Below, one piece after another: positions 56,901 through 64,000 of a DNA stretch of 64,000 bases; position 1 is the stretch's first letter; every line of letters begins with the position of its first letter. Source of the stretch: Actinostola sp. cb2023 (taxonomy: Eukaryota; Cnidaria; Anthozoa; Actiniaria; Actinostolidae); the NCBI GenBank assembly GCA_033675265.1, contig JAUJYZ010000186.1, forward strand, positions 186,001-250,000, written 5' to 3'. Below the pieces are notes generated by a model. The model was not told where the DNA came from, made no database searches, and saw nothing but the letters and a program-made list of their open reading frames with translations. The position numbers and the translations under genes are program-made.

Positions 56901-59900
56901 CAAATCATTGTAAATGTTTCACAAATATTTCACCTACAAGTGTGATGTTCACCAGGTTATTCTATGACTCAAGGCTAATCCTGAGTATCTGTACATTTAA
57001 ATGCATGTTTTGTTGAGGAAAGAAAAGCAGCGTCTGATTCAACTCAAAATGATTGGAGTATTGCATCCTGAAATTGAGGTCATCAACAGCATTGTTCCAT
57101 GTATGCATGTGCATGCCTGTCTGATTCAGTAAACATATATAATATATGAGCAGCCATACTGTATAGAAATTACATTGTAATTCCCATACAGTCCAGTTGC
57201 GAATATTGTATCAGACTTATCATATGCACAGATGTATAAAATCAGGTTCATCTATAATTAGATACCAGTAAGTTTGGCCGAGAAAATCAAAGTTAAAGTC
57301 TATGCAAATGAAGACAATTTTGTATCAGAAATATAAGCTCTGCTGCGGATTTCTGTGTTTTCCTCATGAATTATTAATGAATATGTGATAAATATATATG
57401 TACTATTTTCTCTAGCTTTTTATTGACACTGGCCATGGCCCAGCCACACCAAACGCACCAGAAAAGGACAAAGATTTCTTTTCTGAAATGGTAAATGCCA
57501 CTAATACTGTTGCTATTGAGATACCCAAGAATGGAAGTGGAAGGAATAGTCCAGCTACTGGTATGAGTGACATTTTATCCTTGTCTACTATATGTAACTA
57601 TGCACTTATTTACATGTACTATCTGGTAGATAGTGAAATGTTATTGCATAAAACAGAGATAACTTTTATTGTTTTGTCTCTTAGATTTACAAATTTATAA
57701 CACAGTCGTAAGGTTTCACAATAATTTTGTTTTTCATATGAGTGGGAAGGCATGAGTTGTACAGAATTGAATCTTGACATCTATTCAACCAATCACAGTG
57801 CGCAAAATCATTGTGCAGCCAATCAGAATGCTTGGCGCACGGTCACAGCACGTCACCACATGGCACCATCACAGCACCACATGGCACGAACTGTACTGTA
57901 ACTACTTCCCACTCATATGAAAACCATTCTATGGGGTACATTCGTGGTTCGAAAATTATCATTTTCAACCAAAATGTGCGACAAGAGACTGGGCCCTTGA
58001 CAATGGCTCGGTGACGTCAAGAGGTTGTGCATGCCTTTGTTTGCACAACTCTTGACGTCACATTTCTATAGTTTGACCGAGCGGGAATTGTCGCACTTTG
58101 AAACCCAAAATGCCCAACTTAGAGCGCGAAATAAAAAATGTTCCCGTAGCTCAATTCACTTTTTATTAACGCCATGTAAACAAGCAAATAGTAAACTTTC
58201 GTAATAGCAAATAAAAACGGGGTCTGTTTTTTCGTTTCATAGGCACTTTAATATATAATTTGCAAATTCCGTTAATGTAATGTTTTCATATAACATTGCA
58301 GGTTAAAATGACACTGACAATAGACAGTGAACAATACAATACCAAAGATTTTATGATTTACATTACACCAACTGAGTGCTAAATAGTTTCTACTTCTTCT
58401 GTCTTGTTCTAAAACAATGTATAAATTAAAGGGGCAGTGTCAAGCCATATGACCGCGTAAGCCTGGGTACGAAGAAGCGATAAATAATAAAAGTCCACCG
58501 TGGACTTTTATTATTTTCGATGTTTTGAATCCGTTTCCATCGACCTTAATCATGTTTGTTCAAGCGTCTAATGGATCACTAGTAATAATTCAAAGCATGT
58601 TCTTCATTTTCAACAATTCCTAGTGGGGATTATTTCATCTTAGAACTGACTTTGAAGCCGTTGAAAAAAGTGTCGAACAGCCGTTGAGAGGCAGGCCGCC
58701 ATCATCCTCGAGTGAAGAAAACCGAATTGTAAACCGGCAATGCTGGTCGATTGCGAAGGAATCTTGATCATCAATCGTAGGTGCAGTACTGTTCATGACT
58801 TTTGAAGAGAAAAACTCACGTAGAACTACTTGTAAACCCGGTGAGCTTCCCACCATCTACTTATGTGTTGGGCTTCCTGTGTTTTATTTGATCGGCCGTT
58901 GGAAAATGATATCGCCGTGAATTCACTTCTTGAATTCAGTCTTTTTGATATATTGAAGTTCTAAAATTGCTTTCTAAATAAAGATTAGTATCTACATGAG
59001 TCCTGTAGGTCATTTATTTAGCGATTAGAACGGTTTTAGGGGGGTTTTGTAACTCACTACCGGGCAAGGTAGGCTTCTCAACCGAGTGTTATTGTTTTGA
59101 TTTTAATGCGCATGCGTGAGGCTTGACACTGCCCCTTTAAGGTAGTCATGTTTTTGCTTTTTAATAACGGTGAGGGTAAGAAAAGGGTCAGGCTCAGGCT
59201 TCGGAAATTTCGTAAATCATGGCATAGATGCATTGTTCTTGATTCTCTATTGTTCTCTACATGTAGGGTTCTCTATTGTTCTCTCTGTGCATTGCTGTCT
59301 ATTGTTCTGTACATGTATTATTTATTCTCTATTCTCTATTGTTCTCTACATGTAGGGTTCTCTCTGTGCATTGCTGTCTATTGTTCTCTACATGTACATG
59401 TATTATTTATTCTCTATTCTCTATTGTTCTCTACATGTATTGTTCTCTATTGTTCTCAACATTTATTGTTCTCTTTTGTATTATATTGTACATATATTGT
59501 TCTCTATTGTTCTCAACATTTATTGTTCTCTATTGTATTATATTGTACATATATTGTTCTCTATTGTTCTCTACATGTATTGTTCTCTATTGTTCTCTAC
59601 ATGTATTCTCTCCATGTATTGTTCTCTATTGTTCTCTCCATGTATTGTTCTCTATTGTTCTCTCCATGTATTGTTCTCTATTGTTCTCTCCATGTATTGT
59701 TCTCTATTCTCTACATGTATCATTCTCTATTGTTCTCTCCATGTATTGTTCTCTATTGTTCTATGTGCATTGTTAACCATTCTCTCTGTATGTGATTCTG
59801 TACTTTAAAGCAAATAGTTGATGTGCTTACCTGGGTTTGTTCGCAGGTAATGGTGTAAGCAAAAATATGGATCTTGACGTAAATACACTTAGTATATCAC

Positions 59901-62900
59901 CACCCAAGAAACAAGGTTAAACAAATTGAACACTGAATTAGAATAAAATTACATTTAGCAAAATCAGATGTTTCAAGATTTTCCTGTACCATAAAATCCC
60001 AAAAGTATACAGCTATTTCAAAAAAGGTTGGTGAAGGTTTTGTTGCATCTTGCATACCAAGCCTGAAATGTATTGTGGATCATATGTAAATAATGTCAGC
60101 ATGCACATACAGAAGAAATTATGCTGGCTCCATATTGCAAAAACAAAGTTTGGCAAAATTCCCAGAGTCCATATTGTTGTGACCTTTCGCTGATTCCATT
60201 GACATCGCCCATAGTGCATTTTGGATTTGGGATGCAACATGCAAGATGCAACAAAACCTTCACCAACCTTTTTTGAAATAGCTGTATTTGTATGTGCAAG
60301 TCTTTTCAATGGGTTAGTCTGTGGTAGAGTGTGCGGAATATGTATTATGTTGGGCTCCCTGTGTTTTACACATGGAAACTTGTGAGTTTATGTTCAACTG
60401 GGTATCGTATTCTGCATACTCTACCATACATAATATAATAATAAGATGTGTGTATATCAGAGAAAATGGGCTACCTGTGCTACTGCGTAGTTCACGTTCC
60501 ATTGACCTTATAATTATTATAATACATTGTATATATATGGTAAAATGTTGCACAAATGGAATGATAAAGTGCCTTATTGCTGTGTTTTTTTAATTATTTT
60601 TGCGACAGAGACCAGAGTACCAACTATAGGTACAAGAAAACCTGCAGCTAACAAGAAGAAAGGAGTAAGACAATTGTTATATATTATTTTGTTGTTGTTA
60701 TTCCTTGGATCAGGTGATCACGTTGTGTACTTTCACATTGCCTCAGTGGGTACTGGTGAATTATTAGAGTAATCACAGAAACTGGACTGGCCACATGGGT
60801 CACTTGAGGTATTCTCTGGGAGTCTGATAACGCAAAGCATGTAATGTACATGTAGCTTTCTCAAGATTCCACTTAACGTGTGATTTCTATTAATTTTATT
60901 CAAAAAAAAATTTCCTAAATTTGCGTTGCCAAACTCGGGGTGTGGCTTATCTGCGAGTGCGGCTTATACGCTGGTGAATACGGTATATATGCATGCATAT
61001 AATATAAATATTGAAAAAGGGTGAAAGTACTATAACTATAGTTTATTATTATTATTATATAGACATACATGTATAGTCGTTTTCATATGAGTGGGAAGTA
61101 GCTACGGTACGGTTCGTGCTGTACCGTGACCGTATCGTGCCATCATCATGCCATATCCAGGCATTCTGATTGGTTGAGCGATGATTTTGCGTGCTGTGAT
61201 TGGTTGAATACAATGTGTTCGATTCCGTACTGTGACCATAACTCCGTGCCGTAGGTTTCCCACTCAAACGAAAACGACTCTAATGTTACTAATAAATTGA
61301 AAAAAGGGATGAATAAAGGTGTACTCTAATAATGCTAGAAAATAAAGTAGCCTGAGTGAACGCTGGTAGAATATTTAGTTTATAACAATATTTTCTTGTT
61401 TATTTATCAGCTTGGTGCCAAGAAAGGCCTTGGAGCCACAAAGGTAAATGTACATGTATTGTGTTTTACTCCCTATATTTGTGGGTCTCTCAAGGTTTAT
61501 TTAAGAAATAAGATTATGTATCCATGAGACCACAATGAATAATCTCAGCTCTCTTTCTTAGCAATAAATTGTATCTTTGTGTGGGTGTTGTGTTTCTATA
61601 GCAACCAGTTATAAATACTTCAGGCATGATATACCTTGGTAAATGATGCTTCAGTTTATGAAAAGTGGACATAATTCCTGATGTTCAAGTGCAAAAACAG
61701 TGACTTGTGATCAGAATCCAAATTCTCCTTTGGAATTCAAAAGGGCTAGAGGAGAATTTGTAGTTTTTGATCAGAGAAAGGAAAGAAATTGAATGAAAGT
61801 TGAAATGACATAAATTACCCAATCATATAAATCGATTATCGCATGCATGAATGCCTTCAATGGAGTTCTAACCTTAATAGAGTCGTTTTCATATGAGTGG
61901 GAAACCTACGGTACGGAGCTACGGTCACGGTACGGAATTGAACACATTGTATTCAACCAATCACAGTGCGCAAAATCATCGCTCAACCAATCAGAATGCT
62001 TGGATACGGCATGATGATGGCGCGATACGGTCACCGCACGGTACGAACCGTACCGTAACTACCTCCCACTCATACGAAAACGACTCTATGCCGTACTGAC
62101 AGTCAATGATGTAATTTTTTGTCCAGGTTAAACGAGACTTTAATGACATTGAATCAAAGGTGCAAGAGTTTGACAAGAACAAAGAAAAACTTGCTGAGCA
62201 AAAATCTGTAGAAGCTCAAGAAGAATTCATGTCACCCAACTTGTCCTACAAACCAGTGGACATCAAAAAGGAAGAGGAAAAAATGAAACATTCAGACCCT
62301 ATAAAGGCCACACAACTTGAAAGGCTTGGAATGGGACTTGGTCCAAGGATTGCAACTAAAGCACAAGCCGCTGGTAGGAGCCATTCTGCTGCTGCAAGCA
62401 TGGAAACAGTTGAGCAAGTTAAACCTGATAGAGATAGAAGATCTAATAGGGATAAGTATGGGATGTCTTCTCATACTGGATTTTTTGACAGGTTAGTAAA
62501 GTGTAGAGTTTCTAAAGAGTGCATGCACACTGTACAATGTATGTGAGTTAATTGCTGATGAGCCTCACATGGTTAATTTATATTTGTGTTCTATTGTTGT
62601 TTGTCCCCAAAGTAGCAAGCTAGAAGTCTTGACCCAGAAATAAAGTTATTGATTGATGGATGGATTGATTGATTGATGATTATTGATTGATTGATGGTAG
62701 ATTGATTGATGGATGGGATGATGATTGATTTGAATTGATGATTGATGATTGATTAATTGATGATTTTGATTTATTCATGGTTGATTGATGGATGGATGGA
62801 TTGATGAATTGATTGATTGATGGATTGATGGATTGATGGATGGATTGATTAATTGATTGATTTATGGATTGATTTATTCATGGTTGATTGATTGATGAAT

Positions 62901-63515
62901 TGATTGATTGATTTATGGATTGATTCATGGTTGATTGATGGATGGATGGATTGATGAATTGATTGATTTATGGATTGATTTATTCATGGTTGATTGATGG
63001 ATGGATTGATTGATGATTGATTGATGGATTCATGGTTGATTGATGGATTGATTATGATTGATTGATTTATTCATGGTTGATTGATTGATTGATGGATGGA
63101 TGGATGGATTGATGATTGATTGAAATTGATTGATGGATTTATGGATTTGATTTATTCATGGTTGATTGATGATTGATGATGAATTGATTGATGGATTGAT
63201 TGATGATGGATGGATGGATTGATGATTGATTGATTTATGGATTTATTTATTCGTGGTTGATTGATGGATGATTGATGATTGATTATGGATTGATTGATTG
63301 ATGGATGAATTGATTTATGGATTGATTTATTCATGGTTGATTGATGGATGGATGAATGTAGATTGATGAATTGATTGATTTATGGATTGATTGATTGATT
63401 GATGGATGGATGGATTGATGAATTGATTGATTTATGGATTGATTTATTCATGGTTGATTGATGGATTGAATTTCAGTTATTTGGATGAGCCAAACTTCAC
63501 AGAGCCACCCCCAAG
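53986..63515 (+). CDS. ARFGAP2/3: ARFGAP2/3, Golgi Arf GTPase-activating protein (3' end beyond window)
   Basis: Stimulates GTP hydrolysis on Arf1 at COPI-coated Golgi membranes. Exons seen: 53986-54060, 54145-54263, 54453-54525, 55371-55429, 56607-56679, 57416-57560, 59847-59915, 60609-60664, 61411-61443, 62127-62491, 63477-63515. That is 1106 nt (368 codons plus 2 nt), all in frame; further exons lie past the edge. The ArfGAP domain occupies about residues 10-125: zinc finger C27-x2-C30-x16-C47-x2-C50 in [19 protein letters not shown], followed by [14 protein letters not shown] with the catalytic arginine finger R55. Residues [14 protein letters not shown] and [10 protein letters not shown] match the ARFGAP2/3 C-terminal region and distinguish it from ARFGAP1. 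The end of exon 6 was set at ACTG|GTATGA rather than the earlier GTAAATG, which would break phase with exon 7. Confidence 0.94.
55098..55211. mobile_element. MITE with CCTGGGGCCGGTTGTTCGAA ends (ARFGAP intron 3)
   Basis: CCTGGGGCCGGTTGTTCGAAAGG pairs with CCTTTCGAACAACTGGGCCCAGG. The centre is CTAATCCTGGATTAG twice. About 114 bp. Confidence 0.85.
55561..56005. mobile_element. GCAACTTG-rich foldback (ARFGAP intron 4), kin of the intron 4 array insert
   Basis: Ends GTAACATTTTATCGTGCAACTC / GTTGCACGAGAAAATGCTACGTG; interior CGCAACTAG..., GTTGCAGGTTGCA and a GTAGAACTTCTAC hairpin. It shares these words with the 346-bp element at 46963-47308 but has different ends and spacing. About 445 bp. Confidence 0.7.
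56124..56319. mobile_element. CCAAT-MITE family, copy D (ARFGAP intron 4)
   Basis: Ends AGAATCGTTTTCATATGAGT / ACTTATATAAAAACTACTC; interior CAACCAAACACATTG and CTCAACCAATCAGAATGC. The most diverged copy at its right end. Confidence 0.82.
57722..57931. mobile_element. CCAAT-MITE family, copy E (ARFGAP intron 6)
   Basis: Left end TTTGTTTTTCATATGAGTGG, right end CCACTCATATGAAAACCATTC; interior CAACCAATCACAGTGC and GCCAATCAGAATGC. The interior CACATGGCACCATCACAG is duplicated. Confidence 0.82.
57963..58106. mobile_element. MITE with TGTGCGACA arms (ARFGAP intron 6)
   Basis: AAAATGTGCGACAAGAG pairs loosely with the TGTCGCACTTTGAAACC region; inner arms TGACGTCAAGAGGTTGTGCA and TGCACAACTCTTGACGTCA pair well. 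Confidence 0.65.
58427..59139. mobile_element. 713-bp element with TTAAAGGGGCAGTGTCAAGC ends (ARFGAP intron 6)
   Basis: TTAAAGGGGCAGTGTCAAGC (58426-58445) and GCTTGACACTGCCCCTTTAA (ending about 59140) are exact inverted ends. The interior includes a perfect palindrome, AATAATAAAAGTCCAC and its complement at 58486-58518, and the GGGCTTCCTGTG phrase at about 58870. No coding frame of note. Confidence 0.85.
59238..59790. repeat. TTCTCTATTGTTCTCTACATGTA minisatellite (ARFGAP intron 6)
   Basis: Repeats of TCTATTGTTCTCTACATGTAT-type units of about 22-24 bp with ACATGTA/CCATGTA/ACATTTA variants. Open in all three plus frames ([17 protein letters not shown] translations), so the apparent 215-codon frame is not a gene. 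Confidence 0.93.
60008..60286. mobile_element. MITE with TACAGCTATTTCAAAAAAGG ends (ARFGAP intron 7)
   Basis: The left 45 bp, through GGTTGGTGAAGGTTTTGTTGCATCTTGCAT, pairs with the right 55 bp; about 279 bp. Confidence 0.9.
61074..61281. mobile_element. CCAAT-MITE family, copy F (ARFGAP intron 8)
   Basis: Ends TAGTCGTTTTCATATGAGTG / CACTCAAACGAAAACGACTC; interior GCATTCTGATTGGTTGAGCG and GTGATTGGTTGAATAC. Orientation is opposite to copy G. Confidence 0.92.
61879..62087. mobile_element. CCAAT-MITE family, copy G (ARFGAP intron 9)
   Basis: Ends AGAGTCGTTTTCATATGAGT / ACTCATACGAAAACGACTCT; interior CAACCAATCACAGTGCGC and GCTCAACCAATCAGAATGC. It looks the least decayed copy. It ends 40 bp before exon 10. 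Confidence 0.93.
62655..63465. repeat. (GATT/GATG)n-rich satellite (ARFGAP intron 10)
   Basis: About 800 bp of GATTGATT and GGATGGAT words. A longer period of roughly 70-90 bp is marked by TTTATTCATGGTTGATTGATGG, recurring at about ten places. It ends 10 bp before the exon 11 acceptor. Confidence 0.93.
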
Positions 63516-63642
63516 GTAAACTTTTACAATATAATTACACTTGCAGTAATTGTATTCACTTTTATCAGATCATATCACTACACATAAGGAGACATGTTGC
63601 ATGGACATTGTGTACACACAAGGAGACACACACACATGTACC

Positions 63643-63849
63643 CATGATAAATATTGAAGACTGATGAGTTGACACTGATTAATGAACATTTATTTTTATC
63701 GAACGTTTTGGTTGTATACTGCAACCTTCCTCAGGGATGGAAAAACGGCTATTGTAAATTAATGTAAATGCAGTATACAACCGAAACGTTCGATAAAAAT
63801 AAACTTTCATTAATCAGTGTCAACTCGTCAGTCTTCAATATTTATCATG
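63643..63849. mobile_element. Palindromic MITE (ARFGAP intron 11)
   Basis: CATGATAAATATTGAAGACT at the left pairs with AGTCTTCAATATTTATCATG at the right. The arms continue through GAGTTGACACTGATTAATGA and ATCGAACGTTTTGGTTGTATACTGCA with their complements. About 207 bp with a centre near 63745. The CGTTTTGG/CCGAAACG words recall the small palindrome at 1842-1937. Confidence 0.92.
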
Positions 63850-64000
63850 CCTGATTACAAAATCTTCAACCCATGATATGTCTACATGTAGTCTCATCTT
63901 TTGTTATCAATCACTAAATGGAAATAGGCCAAATAGAAATCAATAAACAAATAAATATAAATAAAAAGTAATAAAAGGGAGCGGTTTTGAAACCCAGCCA
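63850..64000. other. ARFGAP2/3 intron 11, continues past the window
   Basis: A+T-rich sequence after the MITE; no exon with ARFGAP resemblance seen before the edge. Confidence 0.6.

Noticed and set aside
59148..59808. 215-codon plus frame rich in [11 protein letters not shown]
   Set aside because: Open in all three frames across a 22-24-bp minisatellite within an ARFGAP intron.
62160..62546. Plus frame of 128 codons starting [10 protein letters not shown] taken as its own gene
   Set aside because: It is the interior of ARFGAP exon 10 (62127-62491) plus intron read-through.

Overview
The window is animal nuclear DNA: multi-exon genes with GT-AG introns, A+T-rich intergenic sequence, and a very dense load of microsatellites, tandem arrays and short palindromic (MITE-like) elements. 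The gene set (FoxQ2-type forkhead, synaptonemal-complex protein SYCP1, the LDL-receptor chaperone LRPAP1/RAP, ARFGAP2/3 and an MFS transporter) is metazoan. The compact genes and MITE load fit a marine invertebrate. An early-branching animal such as a sponge or cnidarian is my inference; the sequence does not settle it.

Layout: 1-3.3 kb is repeats ((AAT)n blocks and poly-G/poly-C MITEs). 3.64-4.40 kb (+) is a single-exon FoxQ2-like gene. 5.9-8.7 kb is a 52-bp satellite, followed by a 1-kb foldback element with a second palindrome inserted at a TTAA (8.73-9.72 kb). 11.6-21.8 kb (+) is a 19-exon MFS transporter (524 codons) with repeat-filled introns. 24.9-30.2 kb (-) is LRPAP1 in four exons; its last exon encodes a KDEL terminus. 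Its introns hold a U6-snRNA-derived element, a 1.7-kb element with 16-bp inverted ends and eight copies of a 14-bp motif, and an 18-copy minisatellite. 32.0-53.4 kb (-) is SYCP1 in 33 exons (1024 codons); its 8.5-kb intron 4 contains a ~1.05-kb tandem array with higher-order structure. 53.99 kb onward (+) is ARFGAP2/3, 11 exons visible, running off the right edge. SYCP1 and ARFGAP2/3 are head to head, 622 bp between start codons.

The exon models were built by hand from splice signals, phase continuity and family resemblance. All junctions inside MFS, SYCP1 and ARFGAP keep frame (1575, 3075 and 1106 nt). LRPAP1 needs one extra base in a T7/A7 run in exon 2. No functional pathway links the five genes. 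The short reading frames elsewhere are mostly translations of tandem or palindromic repeats.
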